Source of the DNA: JAZKFR01 sp040386295
GTDB taxonomy: Bacteria > Pseudomonadota > Gammaproteobacteria > Burkholderiales > Rhodocyclaceae
Length of the DNA stretch: 5,275 nt
Reading direction: 5' to 3'
Assembly (NCBI GenBank): GCA_040386295.1
Contig: JAZKFR010000105.1
Span: 1-5,275, forward strand
Shown one piece after another: positions 1 through 5,275 of this stretch. The notes under the pieces were generated by a model, which did no database searches, was not told where the DNA came from, and saw nothing but the letters and a program-made list of their open reading frames with translations. The translations under genes were made by a program, and so were the position numbers. The number at the start of each line of letters is the position of its first letter. Position 1 is the stretch's first letter.

Positions 1-90
1 GACGCATACAGTGGGCGCCTGCAGTGGGAACAGGCAGCGCACCCATACAGCAGTGATCCGCGCCCTGCTTAGACAATACTCACGCGCTGT
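1..90. other. Non-coding flank downstream of the VOC gene
   Basis: I see no credible gene here. The stretch holds an interrupted inverted repeat: GCCTG at 17-21 pairs with CAGGC at 31-35 around a 9-nt loop, and TGGG at 12-15 can pair with CCCA at 42-45 outside it. It lies about 45-80 bp beyond the VOC stop codon in the direction of transcription. It could help end that transcript, but no T-run follows it, so I do not call a terminator. The short word CATACAG also occurs twice, at about 5-11 and 44-50. Confidence 0.4.
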
Positions 91-573
91 CTATTTATTG
101 TTCTGTGCTGCCTGCGCAAAGAAAGCGGCGGCACGTGTCTTGATCTGTTCCGGCGTTAAATCTTCTTGATGCGTGGCGATCATCCACGAATAGCCAAACG
201 GGTCTTTGAGCATGCCCGCGCGATCACCCCAAAACATATCGCTCACCGGCATTGTCGCTATCGCACCGGCCGCCAACGCTTGCGCAAACGCGGCATCGAC
301 ATTACTGACGTACAAAAACAAACTAATCGGCGACGCGCCGATTGTTTCTGCGCTCTTGCCACAATCGTTATTGCCCGGCATTTCATCACCGAGCATCAGC
401 ATTGAGTTGCCGATTTTCAGCGAGGCGTGCATAACGCCCTGACCCCCGGGGCGCGGGAGGAAATCATGGATCTCGGCGTTAAACGCCTTCTGATAAAACG
501 CGATTGCTTGAGCCGAATCTTTGAAAGTAAAACTGGGCGTGAGACTGTTAAAGCCATTGGGCATTGCGTTCAT
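91..573 (-). CDS. VOC family protein, PhnB-like (glyoxalase/bleomycin-resistance fold)
   Basis: A 160-residue protein of the vicinal oxygen chelate superfamily, PhnB-like branch, at the usual length. The N-terminal module reads LTPSFTFKDSAQAIAFYQKAF (residues 11-31), the family's opening strand and helix, followed by VMHASLKIGNSMLMLGDEMP near 47-66. The second module contains VDAAFAQALAAGA (92-104), MFWGDRAGMLKDPFGYSW (113-130) and the characteristic THQEDLTPE tail. His49 is a plausible metal-side residue. Family members are cytosolic, and many have no assigned substrate; despite the PhnB name, a phosphonate role is not implied. The start is supported by AAGGAG six bases upstream of the ATG. 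It is the second gene of a probable two-gene unit with the SRPBCC gene 45 bp upstream. The reaction is unknown; the family call is firm. Confidence 0.93.
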   Translation of the reverse strand: MNAMPNGFNSLTPSFTFKDSAQAIAFYQKAFNAEIHDFLPRPGGQGVMHASLKIGNSMLMLGDEMPGNNDCGKSAETIGASPISLFLYVSNVDAAFAQALAAGAIATMPVSDMFWGDRAGMLKDPFGYSWMIATHQEDLTPEQIKTRAAAFFAQAAQNNK

Positions 574-579
574 GGTGTT

Positions 580-585
580 CTCCTT
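580..585 (-). promoter_or_regulatory. Ribosome binding site of the VOC gene
   Basis: AAGGAG on the minus strand sits six bases before the ATG at 573-571. It fixes this start in preference to the second methionine (Met4), four codons in. Confidence 0.75.
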
Positions 586-587
586 AA

Positions 588-608
588 GTGTGAGTCAATA
601 CGTGTGAG
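588..608. repeat. Short direct repeat GTGTGAG x2 in the intercistronic gap
   Basis: GTGTGAG occurs at 588-594 and again at 602-608, so the copies start 14 bp apart. They lie in the 45-bp gap between the SRPBCC stop and the VOC ribosome binding site. The repeat is exact but only seven bases long, so chance is a real possibility. No function can be assigned. Confidence 0.4.
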
Positions 609-618
609 CCATTCGCAA

Positions 619-1125
619 TCAGGCCGACGTGTACAGCCCGATCATTTGCTCAAGCGCGGCGTTCCAACCCGCTTGAAAACCCAGCGCGGCATGTTTCTGA
701 CAATCTGCCGCATTGCTGTGCATCACCTGCACGTGGTAACGCGTGCCCTTAGCCTGCTCTTCCAAAACAATGATCGCGGTAAAAAAGAAAGAGTCGCACG
801 GCATGCTGTTTGCGAGTTGCGCCGGTCGATAGCCCGGCGCCACCGCGTTAGTCCACACCAATTTGCGCTGCGCGACAACCTCCAGATAGCAGCCCGTATT
901 GGGAAAATCCTGTCCTTCCGGCGAACGCATGACGGTACGAAACAAGCCGCCCGGACGCAAATCAATATCGCATTCGACGGTTTGCCACGGCGCCGGCGTA
1001 AACCAACGTAGCAGCTGTTGTGGCTCAGTCCACGCACGCCATACTTGCGCGGGCGTGAGCGCAATGTCGCGGGTAAAAGCAAGATCAAGCTTAGCGTCGT
1101 AAGGCGGAGTAATGGCGTCGCTCAT
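619..1125 (-). CDS. SRPBCC family protein, AHSA1 (Hsp90 ATPase activator homologue) type
   Basis: A 168-residue START/SRPBCC-fold protein of the AHSA1 type, at the usual full length. Diagnostic stretches are LAFTRDIALTPAQVWRAWTEP (residues 15-35), the LLRWFTPAPW segment (38-47), DIDLRPGGLFRTVMRSPEG (53-71), and the C-terminal HAALGFQAGWNAALEQMIGLY (145-165), which matches the family's closing amphipathic helix with its GWxxALxQ pattern. The fold forms a hydrophobic ligand-binding pocket. Bacterial members are soluble, mostly uncharacterised, and should not be assumed to act on Hsp90. GAAAGG at 1139-1134 precedes the ATG by eight bases. It is first in a probable unit with the VOC gene, a pairing often seen in bacteria. 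The physiological ligand is unknown. Confidence 0.93.
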   Translation of the reverse strand: MSDAITPPYDAKLDLAFTRDIALTPAQVWRAWTEPQQLLRWFTPAPWQTVECDIDLRPGGLFRTVMRSPEGQDFPNTGCYLEVVAQRKLVWTNAVAPGYRPAQLANSMPCDSFFFTAIIVLEEQAKGTRYHVQVMHSNAADCQKHAALGFQAGWNAALEQMIGLYTSA

Positions 1126-1282
1126 GAGGGTTGCCTTTCAAAAAAGAGGGGTACGGCGCTTGCGCGCCATGGCGTGTTCTGCCGCACAGGCACTAGGCCT
1201 TGCTGACCGACACAGCAGGCGCTAGCGAGAGCGGCGATTTTACTGCGCTACGCGGCTTACTTCCAGCGCATGGGCAGACTGG

Positions 1283-1378
1283 ATGCTTTGCCTTGCTAAA
1301 GCACGGTATAAATTTCTTCACTCGTCATGCTATTTGTCACCAGTACATAGCGCACAAAACTTTATGCTTTGCCTCGCT
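1283..1378 (+). repeat. 15-nt imperfect direct repeat, 81 bp apart
   Basis: ATGCTTTGCCTTGCT at 1283-1297 recurs as ATGCTTTGCCTCGCT at 1364-1378, with 14 of 15 positions identical and copies starting 81 bp apart. The first copy is part of an inverted repeat: TGCTTT 1284-1289 pairs with AAAGCA 1298-1303. The second copy runs directly into the palindrome at 1378-1392. Both lie 94-189 bp upstream of the orphan gene start. They could be paired operator sites or remnants of a duplication. Confidence 0.55.
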
Positions 1379-1392
1379 GTGCAAATTGCACA
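1378..1392. promoter_or_regulatory. Palindrome TGTGCAA-A-TTGCACA, candidate operator
   Basis: A perfect 7-bp inverted repeat around a single central A, in the non-coding region 80 bp before the orphan gene's ATG. Its size and symmetry suit a dimeric DNA-binding protein. It abuts the second copy of the 15-nt direct repeat. The regulator, if any, is not encoded in the window. The call rests only on symmetry and position. Confidence 0.35.
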
Positions 1393-1460
1393 TGGCAGAT
1401 CAACGGCGCAGGCAAATACGCCAAGATCACGATGACAACCGAGACGGATTTTCTATTCTT

Positions 1461-1465
1461 AGGAG
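1461..1465 (+). promoter_or_regulatory. Ribosome binding site of the orphan gene
   Basis: AGGAG lies six bases before the ATG at 1472. This clear site selects residue 1 over the internal methionine at residue 20. It is also the best argument that this frame is, or was, a translated gene. Confidence 0.75.
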
Positions 1466-1471
1466 CACCAC

Positions 1472-2575
1472 ATGGAAGTGGGTGGATCAAGTCGGCTGAG
1501 TAATGGCGTTAATGGAAGCTTCTACGGCATGGAACAAGGTGCCGTAGCGCAAACACACTTGGCCACGCCAGAAAAATTTGCCGCCCATTTAAACCAGGGT
1601 GTGCTCGATCTCAGTTCGGATGTGAAAATACTGAGAGCGGATCTGACAAACACCAGGGTGCTTTTGTTTCAGCTAAGTGCTGAGCTAGTGGGTGACCCTG
1701 CTCGGGTGAGGGCGAAAAAATGGCTAGAGCCGCAATTGAGATGTGGGCATCTCGCTAGCCTGATGCGACACCTCATGAGCGTAGATCCTATGCATCGCGC
1801 CACCGTGTTGGGAACCTTGGTGAATACGCTAGCGCCGTACATCAATCCCTTTCCCGCTGATACACCATTAGCGCATTTAACAAGCTGGCAAATCACAACA
1901 GCGCTTGAACAATTTGAGCAGCAGTGGCAGACGAATCCATGCTTTGTCAGCCGACTAAACTGTGTTGGCCGCAAAGACGTTTTTGCGCGATACATGACGC
2001 AACTCAAGGCTTGCGCTTCTATCGCTGACGTACAAAATTACTTGAAAAATTTAATCAATTTGCTGCAACAAAGAATGCTCAGCAAGGGCAGCAGGCACAG
2101 AAAAATATGTCCGCAATTTTTAGCCTTAGCCGCCTTAAACCACTATTTAATTACTGATCAAGACGCATCAGGATCGTCTGCGCCAGGCCTTGGCTCAAGT
2201 GATCGAAGCTGCGTGGACTCTCCGGCGGCCGTGAGGGAAAAAAGCATGCAAGCACGGCTTCTAGCACAGCTCGCGGAAGCGGAAGTGCGAGTGCCAGTGC
2301 CAGTGCTAGTGAGTCCAGAGGAGGAATATCAAAACATCTGCGCGGATTTTTACCGCCAAGCTGCGGGACTTTCAGAGCGGGCGCATAGCGAGCAGCTCAG
2401 AGCTACGAGCGCGGAACTATGCGCAATACTGGTTCGCCTCGCGCAAAACGCAGAAGGTAAGCGTGCCGAAACCTTGGTTGAAAGCATGAAATTCGCACAG
2501 ACGCCGCCAGCGACGGCTGTATTAAGCAAGCAGCTCTATACAGCTGTCTGGTTGAAGTTGCTTGGGGCAGGTTAG
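1472..2575 (+). CDS. Orphan protein of unknown function, helix-rich, possibly C-terminally truncated
   Basis: A 367-residue protein that I cannot place in a family. Its sequence suggests a mainly alpha-helical, soluble protein. A Gly/Ser-rich N-terminus (about 1-20) is followed by an amphipathic, possibly coiled-coil stretch (about 44-72) and a helical block to about 228. A Ser/Gly/Asp-rich, probably disordered linker (about 229-250) leads to a second Ala/Glu/Leu-rich helical block (about 252-345). A VRVPVPVLV tract (272-280) comes from a hexamer repeat. Eight cysteines are scattered without a metal-site pattern. There is no signal peptide. The start is supported by AGGAG six bases upstream. 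The frame stays open for 67 codons beyond the TAG stop and encodes hydrophobic segments there, so the gene may be nonsense-truncated. It converges on the S8 protease and is not in its operon. A membrane-anchored or secreted effector-like role is only speculation. Confidence 0.75.
   Translation: MEVGGSSRLSNGVNGSFYGMEQGAVAQTHLATPEKFAAHLNQGVLDLSSDVKILRADLTNTRVLLFQLSAELVGDPARVRAKKWLEPQLRCGHLASLMRHLMSVDPMHRATVLGTLVNTLAPYINPFPADTPLAHLTSWQITTALEQFEQQWQTNPCFVSRLNCVGRKDVFARYMTQLKACASIADVQNYLKNLINLLQQRMLSKGSRHRKICPQFLALAALNHYLITDQDASGSSAPGLGSSDRSCVDSPAAVREKSMQARLLAQLAEAEVRVPVPVLVSPEEEYQNICADFYRQAAGLSERAHSEQLRATSAELCAILVRLAQNAEGKRAETLVESMKFAQTPPATAVLSKQLYTAVWLKLLGAG
2285..2308 (+). repeat. In-frame hexamer tandem repeat, (GTGCNA)x4
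   Basis: Four consecutive hexamers, GTGCGA, GTGCCA, GTGCCA and GTGCTA, followed by GTGAGT, lie in frame within the orphan gene. They encode alternating valines (VRVPVPVLV, residues 272-280). Because the unit is six bases, copy-number change would not shift the frame. The tract sits just after the predicted flexible linker. Confidence 0.6.
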
Positions 2576-2779
2576 GCGTGTGCTATAGGGGCTGTCGTGG
2601 TGGCCGTGATGCGCGCGACCGTTGCGGGTATGACTCGCTACCGTTGTGCTGCGGTCTCTTGGCTGTTTTTATTTGGATCGAAAGTGGGGACAAGCCGCAC
2701 AATACAAACCACCACAATAATTCAACAACAGGGACTACCACCGGATGCAGCGCACCTGGAAACAAGCCTAGCGTGGTAG
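2576..2779 (+). pseudogene. In-frame open continuation of the orphan gene beyond its TAG stop
   Basis: Directly after the TAG at 2573-2575 the same frame stays open for 67 codons, ending at a second TAG (2777-2779) one base before the protease stop codon. The translation begins ACAIGAVVVAVM and later contains AAVSWLFLF. These are two hydrophobic, Gly/Ala/Val- or aromatic-rich segments that would make sense as a C-terminal membrane-associated tail following LKLLGAG. A polar Thr/Gln-rich end follows. An internal ATG at 2597 has no ribosome binding site, so a separate gene is unlikely. The best reading is a remnant tail cut off by a point nonsense mutation; stop readthrough or chance are alternatives. 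An open stretch of this length can arise by chance, so confidence is limited. Confidence 0.4.
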
Positions 2780-2796
2780 GTTATCCGGTGCGGCTG
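2735..2796. repeat. Cluster of overlapping inverted repeats at convergent 3' ends
   Basis: Three pairings compete in this stretch. CTACCAC (2735-2741) pairs with GTGGTAG (2773-2779). CACCGGAT (2739-2746) pairs with ATCCGGTG (2783-2790). CAGCGCACC (2748-2756) pairs with GGTGCG plus CTG (2787-2796) with one bulged base. The first two share bases 2739-2741 and the last two share 2787-2790, so not all can form at once. The right-hand arms cover the protease stop codon and the second TAG of the orphan frame. It may act as a bidirectional transcript end, but there is no adjoining T-run on either strand, so it is not a classic intrinsic terminator. Confidence 0.5.
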
Positions 2797-5275
2797 TCAA
2801 CAACCACTCTAGGTTTGAGCTTGCTGCGAACTTGTTGATAGACAGAAATCGCCACGTCTTCCTTGACCTCCAGGGTGACGGCAAGTGCATATGGAATAAG
2901 CTCGTCAAGACGACTCGTCGCGTCTTTTTTACAAACCACTCGCAAACGCAAAACTTCACCATCTTGATAGGCCGAGATCAATTTCTCGCTCTCCAAAATT
3001 TCGTGCTGCACAGTACCCCGAGTAACTTGGTTGTGATCACCATCTTGGCGATCCAGTTTCAATGGCGTTTGATCCCACTTCATACCACCAGGCTCAAGTT
3101 CAAGCTTGGCCTCACGTAGATTGCGGTGCTCAGGATTGATGGGCGAAAACCAAGCAAGCGTCACAACGAGACGCCGCCAATGCTTCTGAGCAGATAAGCC
3201 AACTGGCAGAGGAAACTCATACTCATGCACTTCTTTCTCGCCTATCTCGCCACAACCAAGCACCGTCGCACGCTGTTCGGTGCAAGCTAGGACACGTTGA
3301 ATGTCTGCCGTTCCGTATCCGATATAACGCGCAATGACTTCTTTAAATTGACGCGCATTGCGGTCATTTTTCAATGCAGCGGTGATTCTTTCCTTGGCCG
3401 AGTCGGGTTGTCGTGCCCCGTGAATCATCAGTGCTTTGATCATGACGGCCATCAGGGATTCAGGCAGATCGTCACCTTCTCGTTGACGCAGCTCATCAAG
3501 CATTTCGTAAATCTGCACCGCACTGCGCGTCGCCAACGCCGTGGCATTGCTTGTACCTCTCGTGAACACAGTGTTTGACAGGCTGCCTGCCTCCACACTA
3601 TCCCAGGCTACATTTTGTCCTGGCTGACGCTTTGATTCGTCCACTTTGAACTCTGTTGAAGCCTTGAGCATCGGAGATTGATAAAGCTGACGACCACCGG
3701 GGTAGAGAATTTCGGGTTTGATTGCTCGCCGGAAACCATGGCCAAATCGCATTGCTGGACTACACATATGCTGGTCGGGGATTAAGTCCACACAATTTTC
3801 ACGTCGATAAGCACCAGACTCATCACTATGCGCCGCACCGACGGTGAGAGCATTAAGCGATTCCGCTGGCGACAACAGTCGACGTGACGACAAAGTTTTC
3901 GAGATTGCTGTGATCGTAGCCTGAACTTTTGCTTCTTCAGATAGTGCAGTGAAATCTGCCTGCGTCATCCCAAGATCAAGGTCATCTGAAGCGTTACCTG
4001 CGCTGACACAAAACAACACGCGGTATTTCCACGAGAGCCAGTCTAAAAGCCGCGCCCACGGACTGGGGGTACGAATGAATGGGCGCTCGGAATCGCCGAC
4101 GGACAAGTTGATGACCTTAATGAGGGGGGCTTGCGGCGGCACATCGGCCGTCCCCTCAAACATCCGCCGCACGGCAATGTGAATCCGATCCTCGAAAAAC
4201 ACATCATCAGGCATGTGTTCGTTCCTCTGAGGGTGGTGCTGATCGGGTTGCATAACGGGAATGCAATAGAGCTGACGATTCGATGGATCGCTCCGAGCGG
4301 CGCTGAGATCGCCATGAATGATCAATGACGCCATGCTCGTACCATGCTTGTGCTCGCCTGGCTGGTAATGACGCTCAAGGTCGAAAATATCCTCAAGGAT
4401 CAATCTATCTTTGAGCTCTTTGTGATTCAGAAGCGGCGCGCCATCCAATAGTGCTGCGACGGGAGGAAGATCAGACCGCCCCTCTTGGGATACCGAGGGC
4501 ACGCCCTCTTCGTCGTCAGAGACAGCGAGACTTTGTCCTGTAGGCCTGAAGTACATCACTCCAGGAAACTTAAAAAGATGGAGACTAATATCAGTCTCTG
4601 CTCCTTTAATTTCGTCCAATAACTGCTGGATTTTTCGCTTCGGCAGCTCGGCCTTGACCGCATGAAATGCGATGTCGGCCATATCAATGGATGCGCCTAA
4701 GGTTTTGCCGCCCAGGATTGCCAACAAATGATTGATCGCTTGCTCATTTTTCTGCCGCTTAGCGGCTTCCTTCCGATAAAAAAGCTCTATCTGAAACGTG
4801 ACAGGCTCATCAGAATCATGCGGCTCACATAAATTCTGCCAGCGGTCGATCATCTCAGTTTCGCGCAGGGTTTCTTCAATGCCCCAGCGTCGAATCTCAC
4901 GCAGTTGACTAAAGACATCTTTCCACTTGTTTTTGCCACGGGGCAACGTTGTTCCGTCACTCCATTGTTGCCAAAGCGAAAGCAGCTCCTGCAAGCCAGC
5001 GCTATTGCTCATTGAAAGAAACAGGCGTCCTTTCAGCGGGTTATTCGTGCGCTCACCTTTTGTGGTCTGCTCGTAAAAATCATCATCAGGCATCAGCTCA
5101 TCAAGATCCCATTCACCAAGCCATTCCAGACCCGTTTTCTCAACCGCCTGCTTGAAGTCATTGACACTACCCACGATCTCAAGCACCAGCACAGTTTCCG
5201 GCTCCATGCCCGTCATCGCATCGGCAATACTGGCCTGATAACGTGCAAAGGATTGCTGCAGCTGATCCATTTGCT
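2781..5275 (-). CDS. ietS: S8 (subtilisin-like) serine protease, IetS-type, 5' end probably beyond the window
   Basis: A large intracellular-type subtilase. Numbering from the ATG at 5270 (829 residues), the catalytic triad is Asp276 in VAALLDGAP, His309 in EHKHGTSMASLI and Ser574 in TRGTSNATALA. Asn426 in CVSAGNA is the oxyanion-hole residue. An N-terminal domain (about 1-265) contains the family's ETVLVLEIVGSVNDF stretch (25-39). The S8 domain spans about 268-620, and a beta-rich domain (about 680-829) closes the protein. There is no propeptide or signal-like segment in view. In the IetAS system an AAA+ ATPase (IetA) and such a protease act together in phage defence and plasmid stability. 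The ATPase would lie upstream, off the right edge. The frame is open to the edge and no ribosome binding site precedes Met1, which aligns inside the family's N-terminal domain, so the real start is likely farther upstream. The S8 call is firm; the IetS assignment is inferred from architecture. Confidence 0.9.
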   Translation of the reverse strand, partial: QMDQLQQSFARYQASIADAMTGMEPETVLVLEIVGSVNDFKQAVEKTGLEWLGEWDLDELMPDDDFYEQTTKGERTNNPLKGRLFLSMSNSAGLQELLSLWQQWSDGTTLPRGKNKWKDVFSQLREIRRWGIEETLRETEMIDRWQNLCEPHDSDEPVTFQIELFYRKEAAKRQKNEQAINHLLAILGGKTLGASIDMADIAFHAVKAELPKRKIQQLLDEIKGAETDISLHLFKFPGVMYFRPTGQSLAVSDDEEGVPSVSQEGRSDLPPVAALLDGAPLLNHKELKDRLILEDIFDLERHYQPGEHKHGTSMASLIIHGDLSAARSDPSNRQLYCIPVMQPDQHHPQRNEHMPDDVFFEDRIHIAVRRMFEGTADVPPQAPLIKVINLSVGDSERPFIRTPSPWARLLDWLSWKYRVLFCVSAGNASDDLDLGMTQADFTALSEEAKVQATITAISKTLSSRRLLSPAESLNALTVGAAHSDESGAYRRENCVDLIPDQHMCSPAMRFGHGFRRAIKPEILYPGGRQLYQSPMLKASTEFKVDESKRQPGQNVAWDSVEAGSLSNTVFTRGTSNATALATRSAVQIYEMLDELRQREGDDLPESLMAVMIKALMIHGARQPDSAKERITAALKNDRNARQFKEVIARYIGYGTADIQRVLACTEQRATVLGCGEIGEKEVHEYEFPLPVGLSAQKHWRRLVVTLAWFSPINPEHRNLREAKLELEPGGMKWDQTPLKLDRQDGDHNQVTRGTVQHEILESEKLISAYQDGEVLRLRVVCKKDATSRLDELIPYALAVTLEVKEDVAISVYQQVRSKLKPRVVVDSRTG

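Larger units (their letters stand above)
1126..1471. other. Divergent intergenic region (346 bp), probable promoter region for both sides
   Basis: This separates the minus-strand SRPBCC gene from the plus-strand orphan gene, so promoters for both should lie here. I see no convincing coding sequence: the open frame at 1200-1499 has no ribosome binding site and runs into the orphan gene. A small hairpin (GGCGC 1156-1160, GCGCC 1165-1169, 4-nt loop) lies in the leader of the SRPBCC gene, with T6 on the minus strand about ten bases after it. An AT-rich TATAAA lies at 1307-1312, without a good -35 element at normal spacing. The direct repeat and palindrome at 1283-1392 are listed separately. Confidence 0.55.

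Noticed and set aside
427..1011. 194-residue plus-strand open frame
   Set aside because: It overlaps the SRPBCC and VOC genes antisense, has an Arg/His-rich composition typical of a shadow frame, and has no ribosome binding site.
1140..1169. Hairpin plus T6 on the minus strand as an intrinsic terminator or attenuator
   Set aside because: The T-run starts about ten bases after the stem instead of directly after it, and the stem is only five pairs. It would also lie just before the SRPBCC start codon, with no leader peptide visible.
1307..1312. TATAAA as a -10 element for the orphan gene
   Set aside because: No acceptable -35 hexamer lies 16-18 bp upstream (TTGCTA is only 8 bp away). It is mentioned only in the intergenic entry.
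1200..1499. 99-residue plus-strand open frame between the divergent genes
   Set aside because: It has no ribosome binding site, an unremarkable composition, and overlaps the well-supported start of the orphan gene. It also spans the repeat and palindrome region.
2640..2675. T-run at about 2664-2670 as a terminator of the orphan gene
   Set aside because: The preceding sequence forms only a three-pair CCG/CGG stem, and the region lies inside the open continuation of the orphan frame.
2578..2838. 86-residue plus-strand open frame after the orphan gene
   Set aside because: Its Cys/Arg/Thr-rich translation looks like noise, it overlaps the end of the protease, and the alternative frame in phase with the orphan gene gives a more protein-like sequence.
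1..5275. CRISPR array, tRNA, rRNA, insertion sequence or attachment site
   Set aside because: I saw no regularly spaced repeats, cloverleaf-like segments, transposase motifs or long terminal inverted repeats.

Overview
The window reads as a bacterial chromosomal segment of moderate GC content. The protein styles suggest a proteobacterium, most likely gamma or beta. I cannot name a genus, and no rRNA, tRNA or other phylogenetic marker is present. It holds four protein-coding genes in two contrasting halves.

Left half, minus strand (about 91-1125): a compact two-gene unit. An AHSA1-type SRPBCC protein (619-1125) is followed after 45 bp by a PhnB-like VOC protein (91-573). Both are small soluble housekeeping or accessory proteins, and these two families often sit side by side in bacteria.

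Middle (1126-2780): a 346-bp divergent intergenic region with a near-perfect 15-nt direct repeat and a perfect 7+1+7 palindrome. It is followed by a plus-strand orphan gene (1472-2575) with a good ribosome binding site and no family I recognise. The frame of this orphan stays open for 67 more codons beyond its TAG stop. That extension encodes glycine/alanine/valine-rich hydrophobic segments and ends 1 bp short of the next gene. This suggests the gene has lost its C-terminus to a nonsense mutation, or that the stop is leaky.

Right half, minus strand (2781 to the right edge): a large subtilisin-family (S8) serine protease with a complete Asp-His-Ser triad, convergent with the orphan gene. Its architecture is a long N-terminal domain, an S8 domain beginning LLDG and HGTSMASLI, and a beta-rich C-terminal domain. 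This matches the protease partner (IetS type) of the two-gene IetAS antiphage and plasmid-stability system, whose other half is an AAA+ ATPase. The ATPase gene would lie upstream of the protease, just beyond the right edge, and is not visible here. The protease reading frame is open to the edge, so its true start is probably also outside the window.

The 3' ends of the two convergent genes meet in a dense cluster of overlapping, mutually exclusive inverted repeats (2735-2796). No mobile element, CRISPR array or RNA gene was seen.
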